Below are positions 1 through 10,332 of a stretch of 64,000 nt of DNA, in pieces. The stretch is from NCBI GenBank assembly GCA_019775845.1, contig JADQAV010000015.1, positions 620,001 to 684,000 on the forward strand, given 5' to 3'. This DNA comes from Myrmaecium sp. VS I D KN 1. Lineage: Eukaryota; Ascomycota; Dothideomycetes; Valsariales; Valsariaceae. Numbering within the stretch: position 1 is the first letter of the stretch; the number at the start of each line of letters is the position of its first letter. Under the pieces are notes generated by a model, which saw only the letters and a program-made list of their open reading frames with translations, was not told the DNA's origin and did not search any database. Both the position numbers and the translations under genes were made by a program.

Positions 1-550
1 CCATGGTAACTTTTCGCTCGCAGGAAGCAGCAGCACTCCCTCGTGGAGCAAGAGCAGGCATCGTTCTGCTGAACAACAGAGCTTGCTGATTAAGCGACAA
101 GGGTAAGATGTCGCATCTCAGAATTTACAATTGAGGGTGAGGGGTCGAGAATTCCCTCGAGAGAGTCGAACTATGGGTCAAAGAAGATGATTGAATCAGC
201 GTGTTCGCAGGAATCGTTTCTCGTTTATCGTTCGTGGGGGAGGAGAGGAGGGGCGGGAGCAAGCGATTCCTCGCTGCCGTACGGCGATTATCTTACGGTG
301 ATAGTAGCAGTGGTCTGAGGGCGTCTGGCGAGTCTAGAGTATAAGTTATCCGCGTTTATGGAATGAGAGGGGGGATAAAGAACGGGTATCGCGAAAACCA
401 AGCATAGGTGGCAATAGATCCAAGGGAGATACGAATATGACAAGGAGCGAAGCAAAGAGGTGCGCTGGCCGGCGAAAGGCTGACGCGCGCGTACCGCGAG
501 GCAAAGTACCCTATGTGCGTTATATGTGAGACAGGGAAGAATAGACATAC
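1..550 (-). other. Unresolved 3' end of the Prp39 gene
   Basis: The Prp39 reading frame runs into a good donor (GTATGT) at 550 and, if unspliced, stops at 520 after nine extra residues. The expected conserved fungal C-terminus was not found in any frame of 1-550 on the minus strand. The last exon may lie beyond the window edge, or the tail may have diverged. No independent gene is supported here. Confidence 0.4.
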
Positions 551-2739
551 CCGTTGATATCTCTGTCGACCATAATACACTCGCGGGCAGCATCAGCTCC
601 GCCGCGCTGCATCAGGTATGAGGTGTATAGCGAAGCAACCTCCTTCAAGTCGGAGGCTTCGAGGCGTGAGTGGTGACGCGCTGCTTCATAGGCGCCCTTG
701 ATATTCGCATGTGCAACATTCTCGGTGTCGGCAGTGGAGGGCTGCTCGATTTCGAAGGTGATGTACGCGTGCCAGAACGCGCGAACCTCCGGATATTGCG
801 TGAAGTTGCTCTTGAAGAGCTGGCGTGCTTCCTCGGCAGAGCCTTTGATCTTCCACAAGAGACGAGCCCACTCGGCAAGTAGGGCTCCCTTGGTCGCGTT
901 GGAGGTCTGCGAAGACTTGATGTAGTTATTGTACACCGTCTCGGCAGCCGAGATTCCTACTTGGCGACGTTGAAGATTCGCCAGAGAGACGATTGCCTCC
1001 AGATGATCAGGGAGAGTGAGTAGTATGCCCTCATAGATCTCCCGAGAGACATCCGGACGTCCCATCATCTCCTCAAAGATGGCCCACTGAAGGCGGACAG
1101 CAGGCTCGGCGATAGGGACAAAAATGCAGCTTGCGCGCTGATACGCATGGCGGGTGTTCTCAAGAAGAACCTGCATCTCCTTGCGCTCCGTAATATCGCC
1201 TGCGGAGCGGGACAGCCAGCGGATGTACCTGAACCACAGATCTTCTTCATGGGCGGCGGGCACAAGGCACCGTTCGTACAAGAACATGGTGCGTTTGAAA
1301 TCACCCTGCGCTTCCTCGAAATCAAGATACTTCTTCCAGGCATTAAGCTCAACCTCATCAAGAGGGGTAACCAAGTAGTACTGGCGGCGAAGTTCAGCCT
1401 CAAAGGTGTGGCGCTTCAGAGTTTCTTCTGCGATCTTGTTCATGAGATCAACATAGTACTTGTCGATGCGGAGGCGAAGCTCCTTCTCGGTATCGGGCGG
1501 GACAATGCCGGTGCTCATGGTCTCGGCTTGGAGAGCAGCTTTCAAGGTAGCCAGCGTCTCCGAATCGATTGCGTGCTCAAGTGGGACAATGTAAGCAGTC
1601 GCACGAAGCCGCTCGAAGTATTTCGAGTAGGAATACATGGGGATGACCATGATCTTGCGGAGGATCTCCATGACCTTGATGTTCCTGTCAAGATCAGAGG
1701 ATTCCTGCCGCTCCTCGAATTGCAACCAGCAATCCCAAAACGGATCCGACTTGTAGTCCAGGCCAACGCATTCGGCACCGCGCTCAAAGAGCCTGCGACG
1801 CGTGTCAGCAAAGTCCTGGAGGCAGACTCAACGAAGGGGATTGGTAAGGGGAGAGGGTAGGGGGGAAAGGAAGATTACGCGAAGGCAGCCAAGTCTCATG
1901 AGAACATGATCAAGACAAGCCGTGGAGCAAGCTATCGAGAAGAAAGTGAACATTCACGCTATCGTGACGTTCGACACTTTGACTCTGGGGCAAGGGAAAA
2001 AAAACGGAGGTCTGAAGGGTCAAAATGTGAGAGGCGCAATCTCAGGACTGCAGGGTAAGGCGGTGTCAAAGATCTCACCAGTGCCCAAACTTCTGCCATC
2101 GCGGAGACCGTGCATGTGCAACTGTAGATGAGGCGAAAAATGTACGAGCAGTCATATAGAACGACTGCATCGGCTTTTCCTCATGTCCGAAGGTAGGCTC
2201 GGACGGTCAAGGGAAGGAGGAGAAGGGGGGGTTCTCAGCAATCAGCGATACTTACTCTCGGATGCGAGTCTCATCGTGACAGGTCTCCACGCGGAACTGG
2301 CAGTAGTCCCTCCAGAGATCGACGGAGGTGGAGACGCTGCCGACGCCGCGCTCGAACACAAGCTCCGCCGCCTCGGTGCCGGCGATGTTGAATTCCAACG
2401 TCGCGTACTTCTTCCAGTACCCGAAGAACAAGGGAAAGTGACGGAGGAATCGGTCGTAGAAGTTGCGAGTCGCCGTGATCGCCTGCGGGTTCGAATTGCG
2501 CGTCAGGCCGCCCTCGAGCTTCTCGCACGTGTCGATAATCTGGACCCAGGAGTCGAAGTCGTCGGGATTCTCGGTCTGTGGGCCCGCAATGTCAGCTGCT
2601 GCAAGGGAAACACGGACGGAGATCCATGAGAGTCGGCCGATCATGGACGTACAACTTTGCGATCGAGCCCGGCGAGCAGGGTGTTCTCTTCCTCGGTGCC
2701 GCCATAGAGATCGACCGGGTCAGTATCCATCGCGGACAT
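551..2739 (-). CDS. prp39: Pre-mRNA-processing factor 39 (U1 snRNP component, HAT repeats), 3' incomplete
   Basis: Prp39 is a U1 snRNP protein that helps commit pre-mRNA to splicing at the 5' splice site. It is built from HAT (half-TPR) helical repeats. Exons read as 2739-2653, 2575-2256 and 1792-551, giving at least 549 residues. The start MSAMDTDPVDLYGG is the only ATG that joins this frame. HAT signatures are visible, for example DFDSWVQIIDTCEKLEG, a WKKYATLEF unit, IRELFERGAECVGLDY and WLQFEERQESSDLD. The 77-nt first intron is ordinary. The second is about 463 nt, long for this window, yet the protein reads straight across it (ETRIRE joined to LFERGA), with donor GTAAGTAT and acceptor CGTCGCAG after a CTGAC branch site. 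The C-terminus is unresolved. The family call is firm. The exact end is not. Confidence 0.85.
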
Positions 2740-3315
2740 GGTGGCGGATGCAGATGGAGCGTAAAGGCGGCACGAATACAGCGGTAAGATGATACAAAGA
2801 ACTGATTGAGCGTCCGGTGGTGTGGTGGGAGGCGGGCGAGGGGTTACAGAGGTTGAGTGGTGGTGTGCGATAAAGTGAGAGGTAGAGGTGAGGTGAAGCT
2901 CCGAAGATCAGCCCGCCCGATATTTGCCAAGACCACCTTATCAGGCATTTATTATTAGGGGCTCAGGCATCAACAAGCAGAAGACGAGGCTGGGGTACAC
3001 AACCAAATGCATCTCGCAGCAATAATTCCTGTATGATGATGACATATGACTCAACAATAGCTTCTGAAGTGGTATCTAACATCTTCCAATCTGGAAAGAT
3101 TAACAAAACGAGCGTTCGAAGCACACAGCTGCCTCCGACGGACGCAAAACACCACCAAACCCTCCAGCGCCCCCGCTGATGAGAATGAAAAAAAGAAGAC
3201 GAAACAAAAAGCTAGCGAAGGTGGTCGTAATATCCTCGAGCACGCCTGCTGACCGATCCCTTGGTTGGGACGGTTCTACAGGCTCATTCGGTTCAGTCAG
3301 GAGACAGAGAATCGT
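2740..3315. other. Intergenic region between two leftward genes
   Basis: This is the promoter side of Prp39 and the 3' flank of the gene at 3316-4539. It includes a short AT-rich stretch near 2940-3110. No ORF here has a recognisable protein or plausible splicing, and I see nothing else. Confidence 0.6.
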
Positions 3316-4539
3316 TCACAGACCCTTCACAGCCTCCACATCGAGCCTGGAGAAGCTGAACGGACTCCTTCCCATCTCCGGGGACCTGGGGCTGATCGGA
3401 AGCGCGAACAGATCCTCTTCCTCCCGGTCCGCATCCGCGTCGGTTTGCTGCTCCGGCACCACCGGCCTGAAGCCTGCGAACCCACTGCCTCCAGCGAGAG
3501 CATCCAAACTTGCCATGCCCGAGCGCTGTTGCTGCGCCAGAACCTCCGGTGGTGGGATCACGGCAGCGGAAATCTTTCTCTGTTGCTGCTCCGCAGTCGG
3601 CTGAGGGGGTTTCGCGGCCAGGCTCGCAAGAGATCCAGCGCCGCCGACACCCTTGAAGGCCGCGAACGAGGAGACGGCCACGTCAGACGTTTCGGGACTG
3701 AGAGGGTTGGAGCTCTGGCTCAGACTCGGACCATGGCTTGCCCCACTGCCGCTAGACGTCTCCAGCCTCAGCCCTTTCAGCTTCTCCGCGAGCCGTCCAG
3801 ACGAGTTCGGTGAACGTGGACTAACAGGCGTTGGCAGTGTTGTCACACTATCCGTCGACTGCTTCCGCTCGCCAATCCCAAAATTCGCAATGATCCACTC
3901 TTTCTCCCTTTCCGCCATGGCTAGTCCCACTCCCTCCACGTTATTCCTAGCCTCTATCTCTATTTCCTTCTCCAGCACCGCCAACCGCCGCTTCGCCCAC
4001 AGCGTATGCAGCACACCTTTCTTGCCCGCTTGTCGCGCCGCATCGCCCAATTCGGGAGGAAAGATAGCTGGGAGCGGATGCGTGCGGAACACGGTCTCTT
4101 CAGCCCCATCTCCAGCGGGCTCCGCGGGCCTGAACCTCAGCGTCACCGTCCCCGGCACAGGCACGCCGGGTGGTAAGAGCGAAAACATCCGGCGCGCCGG
4201 CGTCTCCTTGGCCTCGACCCCGACGCCGGCACCCTCTTCCAACGCTTCCAGGACAGTCTTCTTCCCCTCCCAGGACACTTCCCAACTACCCCGCACTCCC
4301 CGCGTGGCGTCCGTGTCTGCCCATTCGACCATCAGCACTTTCGTCCCGTCGTTGGCGCGGTTGGGCTCGAACTCGAAACGCGCAAGGCAGTTGGGCGTGC
4401 TGAGAGACGGAGACTCAACGACGGGCTCTGCGTCAGCATCTACGCCAGAGGGCGCGTCGGTATTCGAGAGATTGGTATTGACCGGTTCGGGCGCGTGGGC
4501 CAGAGGAGGCGAAGGGGAAACCGTAGTTTGCAGAGCCAT
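3316..4539 (-). CDS. Conserved fungal protein of unknown function, 407 aa
   Basis: This is a single-exon gene starting MALQTTVSPSPP. I do not recognise a named family. The N-terminal half looks folded and conserved: roughly residues 50-145 alternate short strands (ARFEFEPNR, VLMVEWAD, SWEVSWEGK, FSLLPPGVPVP, TVTLRFRP), suggesting a beta-sandwich. A charged, probably coiled-coil helix follows (KGVLHTLWAKRRLAVLEKE to EREKEWIIANFGIGERK, about 180-230). From about 230 onward it is Ser/Pro-rich and likely disordered, with repeated SPRSP motifs that could be proline-directed kinase sites. My memory is that similar unnamed proteins occur across Pezizomycotina. No signal peptide or membrane segment is visible. 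Function is unknown. Confidence 0.75.
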   Translation of the reverse strand: MALQTTVSPSPPLAHAPEPVNTNLSNTDAPSGVDADAEPVVESPSLSTPNCLARFEFEPNRANDGTKVLMVEWADTDATRGVRGSWEVSWEGKKTVLEALEEGAGVGVEAKETPARRMFSLLPPGVPVPGTVTLRFRPAEPAGDGAEETVFRTHPLPAIFPPELGDAARQAGKKGVLHTLWAKRRLAVLEKEIEIEARNNVEGVGLAMAEREKEWIIANFGIGERKQSTDSVTTLPTPVSPRSPNSSGRLAEKLKGLRLETSSGSGASHGPSLSQSSNPLSPETSDVAVSSFAAFKGVGGAGSLASLAAKPPQPTAEQQQRKISAAVIPPPEVLAQQQRSGMASLDALAGGSGFAGFRPVVPEQQTDADADREEEDLFALPISPRSPEMGRSPFSFSRLDVEAVKGL

Positions 4540-6067
4540 AGCGCGGATCGAAAGCGAGTACAGAGGCGAAGCGGGAGGGAATGGTGTCTAGGGTTCCGAC
4601 AGCTTGGCTTGGCCAGTAGAACCAGAACCGTGAAGCGGACGGCGATTGGCTTCCGTAGCAGAAGTGGCGTCTGGTGCAAGGCTTATGAGCACTCGTCGTT
4701 GCTGTGCCTTGCCGCGTAACGGTGATATGCGGCGGAAGTCCGGGAGAGCTGCGGGAGCGCGAGGATCGGAAACCAATGTGGATTGCTAGAAGGAAGGAGG
4801 TTGGTAATGGGAGGTTGGAGGTTGAAGGTCGGAAAGGGCGGGAGGGCGACGATACGTAGGCCGGGAGGCTGATTGGACCGTGCGAACCGATGACAGAAGA
4901 GCGCAAGAGGGGTAAGTCGGTCAGGTATGGAAGGTACCCAAGTGGTATGTACAAAGTGCGGGCCGTGAGGGGAAGCGAGAAAGAGGGAGACGGGAGGATG
5001 AGGGTGAGGGCGAGGCGCTGCGGAAAGGGGGCTATTATTAGCACCCGCGCGGGCATGAGCGAGCCAAGGCCCGGGAAAACCGTTGCAGTCGCGCTTGCAC
5101 CCGCTTCGAGTTGCCGTGGGATGGATGCCTGGCATTTCGGGCCCCCCCCCGGAGGTCCACCCCTTAGCCGACGGAATACTGCCGGAAGGAGAAAGAGGAG
5201 GATCTACCTAGATATTAACCTAGTACCTTACCTTATGTACCTTACCTCTACTACCTCTGAAGTCACCGAGGAGAGATTACTACCAGGTACCTCACAACAT
5301 CTTCGGCTTCGACGAAAGACAGAGGCGATAGGTACCCCGTTCTCCATCAAGCCGAGATCTGGAAAGTCCCGACTAAGCATCGGAAGCCCTGTCCGAAGCA
5401 TGAGCAACCATTGAACCACTGCAGTCAAGATGAGAAGAGCGTAGTCGAACTGTGCATCATAATTCATTTATTTTTTTGTCTTCGTTCCAACCGGAACGGG
5501 CTTGCTTCATGCCCACCGTCGCAGAAATGTGGTCGTCTCAAAAGGTCCCTTTCATATCCCAGACCCGTGCCTGTTCCTGTCGTGGGGTATGCTATGTCGT
5601 GCCATCCAGGTGTCATCATCAACCGAAGCCTATCATCCAGCCAGATTTGGCGGTGCTCTCTATCCAGGTCCGCCATATGCCACCAAAAAAATGATGCGAC
5701 GCCTGCCCATCCCTCCCATATAAATGGCCGATGCGTCTAAAGAAAGCGTTCCTCTTTTTCCCGGAGGCAAAAGGAAGATGAAAGGAATTACAAAAATGGG
5801 GGTATATAACGAAGTGTACAAAGGCGGGAAGTATATGCAAGAAAGGTAGAGTGAAAAGATGCGAAATGCGAGATAGAGGAGATACCGGAAATTCGTATCG
5901 CTACATAGCATCGGCGATGCTCGTAGATGTTCTTCGAGTGAAAGTTGCAGAAGAAAAGGATGCCGAGCACATACGGGGATGTATGTTTCCGTGATTCGGA
6001 ACAAGAACAGACCAGGATGCGCTTTTGACCATCTTCCGTCAAGGAAAACGCAGAAGTAGACGGGGGC
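4540..6067. other. Intergenic region, 1.5 kb
   Basis: This holds the promoter of the gene at 3316-4539 and the 3' flank of the transcription factor gene. It contains a C9 run near 5142-5150 and, at about 5205-5275, a stretch of degenerate TACCT units resembling those in the 42-43.5 kb gap. No coding sequence is supported. Confidence 0.6.
5205..5275. repeat. Degenerate TACCT/GTACCTTA repeat
   Basis: Several imperfect copies of TACCT, CTACCT and GTACCTTA lie in a row (for example around 5222-5266). The same units recur at 40.7, 42.1, 42.3, 43.0 and 43.4 kb. They are non-coding and have no obvious flanking duplication. Confidence 0.55.
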
Positions 6068-8171
6068 CTAGATCAATAAGAAGTCCCAGTTCTTCTGGCG
6101 CATCGCGTCCCGCCAGTGGACGCTCTGTCTCTCCCCTCTCGACAAGTTGTCGTTGATGTTCCAAACGTCCTTGAGAAGCTCCCGGACGCGTCCGAATGAC
6201 CCGAACTGCGCCGCGTCGCCCAGACGAGCACTGCGCTCGGCAAACATGGTCCGGAAGCCCGAGTCCGGAAGAGACACCGCACCGCAGATGAGGAGGGGCC
6301 AGACAAGTGAGCGGTCAAAGCCATCCGGGCCCGCGGGGATGAACTCCATGGCATCGGTGAACATGTTGACCAAGTTTGTGATGCTAGCCTGCGTGCGGTC
6401 GAAGTCGGGGACGAGACTGCACAAGTAAATCCGTGCTGCCACACGGAAGACGGCTGTCATGTTCCGGCTTAGCTGCTTGGGCCGGATGGCGCCAGTGGAA
6501 GAGAAAGCGCTCATGATGGTCCCTGCAGGGGGCTCGGTGAGCGATATTTGCTCGCCGAGAAGCTTGATGTGAGTGCAAAGAGCGACTTCCTCCATGTTGT
6601 CCAGCTTGAGAGCCTCCAGGCAGGCAATCTCAGAGATGAGGTACATGATGCGATCGTCGCAACCCATGAGTTCAGCGAGGCCCGAGGGGGCCTGGGCAAT
6701 GAGTTTCTCGCGGTAGGTGTCGGCGAAGGCAGGAGCGCGGCCAAGCATCGTTGCACCGAGGATATCGATCCATGCTGCGAGAGTCATATTGAAAGGCGGT
6801 TGCGCGTGTCGGTTTCCGTTGAGATCGATGAGTTGCTGAGGCAGATCCAGCTTGTAGACAAGGCTGGTAGCTGCCTGGAAGTGCTGGTGCCACGGAATGT
6901 CGGGGAGGCTGTCGTCGGGGCGGCCAACTGAGCATTGGAAGAAGATCATGCCCAGGGCAGCCTCGAGGATTTGAGCGTGGTCCGTGTCGCGGTCCAGCGC
7001 GCTACAGAGCTCATTGATTGTAATGTAGCGATGGCGAAGAATGTCGTCGTTGATCTGCTCCGACGGAACCGTCTCGGTCGCCTTGAGGTGAAGTGCGGAG
7101 ATACTCAAACAGCAGTGAAGGTAGCACTTGTTGGATTCGAGCGCGGGAAGGATGATGTCGGACCGAGCAGAGCCGTGTTGATTCACTTCAAGAATAGGAA
7201 AGATCAAGCGGAGAACGTTGTCAATGAAGTGGTTGAGAAGGTGCTGGTCGCAATCCTCCACCTGTATCACAGCCTGATGGCTGGGACTGAAGGATCCGTG
7301 TGGGAAGTCAAAGAAGTTGAAATCCAGGGGCTCTTCGGTAAAGGACTCCTCTCGACTTTCGAAGTAGTCCTGTTGGATCCAGCCATCAGCCGGAACTGAT
7401 GCGCTGCCCGAAACTGGCGGCGGGGGATAGTATGTGCTGAAGGTGGAGATGGTGGAGTCGCGCCTTGTCGGAATGTCGTTGACGAACATTTGTCTCTCGG
7501 TCTTGATGTCGACCTCGTAAGGCGTGAAGTGGGTGAAGCCAGGATAGGAAGGTGAGGCGTACGAGGGGTCAAACATCGGTGGAGGCATGGCAGTCGTGCT
7601 GAACATGTCAGGAGTAACCATAGGATTGAAGCCATAGTCCAGAGATAGCTGCGACTCGATCGACACCGCCCTCGTCCTAGCAGCGCTGTCGGAAAGGCTG
7701 TCTGAGGTCGGGAGGGAGTGGCAGAGGCTTGGCGGGGTGGTTGCGCTGACACCCTGGGCCGACTTCTCGGACAGCTTGGTCCGCTTGATGATGTTCTTGA
7801 TCACCTCCTTCTGCTGCCGCCTCTGCTCGTTGTTGCTCCACCACATCGGCCGCTTGTATTCACACTTCAGGCCAAGGTGTTTGCAAGCACGGCACCCGGG
7901 CTTTCCCTCGTCGCACTTCTTCCTCCGCAGGCGGCACGTGAAGCAGCCTGGGCCCGTGGGTCAGCGACGTCTGAGCGTGCGATCGCTGGCAGCAGGTGAA
8001 GAGGTGGGAGAAGAAGGAATAGGAAGAAGGAGAAGAGGAGGAGGGAAGAGACAACGCACCTGTTCTTGACCGCCGGTGCATCTTCGTTGCGGCTGCCTTC
8101 TGGCTCGATGTGTTCGTCGTACCCACCATGTTTGCGGGCGGCTTGTTGGCGATAGGATGGGAGGAGGACAT
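6068..8171 (-). CDS. Zn2Cys6 transcription factor with fungal-specific C-terminal domain (PF11951 type)
   Basis: Two exons, 8171-8060 and 7947-6068, give 663 aa. The split binuclear zinc cluster is restored by the 112-nt intron: CFTC, then six residues, C, six, C, two, C, six, C (about residues 39-64), a canonical C-x2-C-x6-C-x6-C-x2-C-x6-C. A basic stretch follows (EQRRQQKEVIKNIIKRTK), a usual linker and dimerisation region. After a Ser/Pro-rich linker, residues about 265-640 are mostly helical (DQHLLNHFIDNVLRLIFP and CYLHCCLSISALHLKATE), as in the PF11951 middle/C-terminal domain of Uga3/Lys14/Arg81-like regulators. It should be nuclear and bind CGG-type half-sites. The regulon cannot be told: no metabolic cluster adjoins it. 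The upstream gap of nearly 6 kb suggests a complex promoter. Confidence 0.9.
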
Positions 8172-10297
8172 TTGATCTGTACTGGGAAGCGGAGCTTTAA
8201 GAAGGCTGGGTTAACAACCCTCCGAGGGACGACTAGCGCACGACGGGAGGGGATCGTAAGGGACAGTGTGGCTCCGGCCGGGGTTGGGGGAATAGACTGA
8301 AAAGAGAGGGAAAGCTCAAAGCTCGACCAGCGGACTCTGAGTGGGAAAGAAAAAAGATGGCAAAATAACTCGGTCTGCGATGGGTTGGGCTGCCTCATCG
8401 AGGATGGGGATAGTACCTTATATGGCGCCGAATCGTCGAAGAAATCCGAGCAAAAAACCTCGAATCTATAATTAGGGCGCCCCTCTTGGCCGAGCGAGTG
8501 TTGGCTTGCATGGTCGAACAGGCAAAGTGTACCTCCGGACGAGTCCAACAGGCGCTTACGATTGGTGGCACTTCCCATGTCCCTCGAGGGCAGGATGGAG
8601 GTGGAGGGGGGCAGAGGGCCGCTGCAGCTGTGGACGATTGCCAAAGTGGGCGCTATTTTTGTCCAGCCGCCGGGAGGGGAGCCGGTCGGGGGGGCCTGTG
8701 CGCGGGAGAGGTGGGGAAGAGGAGGAGGAGGGGAGGGGGAGGAAGGGTGGAAGGGCACAAGGAGAGGAAGGATGGCTGCCAGGACGGGAGGAAGAGCCTG
8801 AGGAGAGGAGCAGGACGGGAGGAAAGGACCTCCAGTGGGAGGATCCGTTGACAGGCTGCCGGTGGCTGTCTCCGTCGATCGCTACAGGAATGGCCTCCAG
8901 AGGTTGTATGTAGTACTCGCTGTAGAAGATATTACCTGATTTACCTTGGGATTGCACTCGTCCTTTAGCGAGAGCAAAACTTCCTTTTCGGGATGATTTA
9001 ACCTCCCTTCCACTCTCCACCTCATCCCGTCCCCCTCCGCGACTCAACGCAAGGAACGGGTTCAGCCCAGGCCAGCAGAGCCCGCAGGGAAACAGGGAAA
9101 CAGGGAAACGGAGCGGACAGGGAAGCAAAGCAAGGCACACGCCAGGGCACGGGCTCTCTCACTCACTCTCTCTCCCCTTTCCGCTCTCCCACCCCCTCGC
9201 CCCTCGCCCCTCCACCCTCCAACTCCCAATTACCACGCCGCCCGCCAGCGGTGCCAACCATGCAGGCCCTTGGAGCAGGTTGCAGCTTCCCACACAGACC
9301 CTCGGCTGGACAGGACGGGGCCTCCGGAGCCGGACCGGATCCTCTTCGATACGGACACACTCGCATGAGTCTAGCGCGATAGCTGCCCGCGACGGTCCGA
9401 AGAAAGATGAGGACGGACGGGGGGGCGTGCGGCAGATCCCTGGAGGGAGGGAGACACCAGACTGGCCTTGTTGTTTGTCTGGACGTACAAAGTACATACA
9501 ATATTGCCAAGCGGCCCTCTCATCTGGGGTTCTCTTTCTCTTCCTTGTGCATCGGCTCCGTTACCCAGTCCCGGTTGCATCCAGTCCGTGGCCCTTACAT
9601 ATCGTTCGGCGCGCGGGGGTCGGAGGGGACAGGCTTGCAGGAACTGTCTACCTGCAGGACAGATGCATCCCTCGTCGGTACCACAGACGACGTCTTCTTC
9701 TGCGCGACCCTTCGCTCATCCTTTTCAGAGCGGGTCTGTTGAGGACGTCCAGCACGCCGGGACCGGATTGGGTATCAACCGGAAGATAGAATCCGGATCA
9801 GCATGGCGGAGGGCGAGCAGTCGAAGCAGGTCGTAGCTGGTGGTGCTGATGCGCTAGGCACCGCGAAACCATCGTCGCAGAGGCGACTCGAGCGGACGTT
9901 GAGAAGCGAGGCTGGCGATGGCACCATCGAGGGCGGACGAAGAGACCAAGTGACTTCGGGGTGGAGTCGACGGATTAGGCAAGCGAAGACGGGCTGGCGA
10001 GGTGCAGTCGAGAGCGTGCGGGCGGCGGGCGGTGCGTGCGGTACAAGGTGCGTGCGGGCGAGCGTGAGAGCGTGAGAGTGGCCATAGCACGTTCACCCGC
10101 ACACGCGATGGGAGGTACGGGAGATGATGACTGGGCGAGGGGGTGTGATGGACGTGCAGGACGCATGGGCACTCTTGCTGAACGGGGCGGGGGAGAAGCG
10201 GGCCTGGTCGGACCAATGACGGCCGCCAGCGTCCAAACGACCCCCCGCGGTCCATGCACACCGCACCAGTGCCTCTCGCTTGGATTGCTTGCAGGTC

Positions 10298-10332
10298 ATC
10301 CCATCCCAGCCCATCCCAGCCCGTTCAGCCCA
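10298..10332. repeat. Short tandem repeat of CATCCCAGCC units
   Basis: About three imperfect 10-bp units (CCCATCCCAG) lie in non-coding DNA. This is simple-sequence expansion, with no feature attached. Confidence 0.6.

Noticed and set aside
1147-1860. A 237-codon plus-strand frame
   Set aside because: It is antisense to Prp39 exon 3 and runs into its intron. No domain is visible.
1793-2255. A possible intronic snoRNA in the long Prp39 intron
   Set aside because: No C box (RTGATGA) with a matching D box, and no H/ACA layout, could be found on the minus strand.
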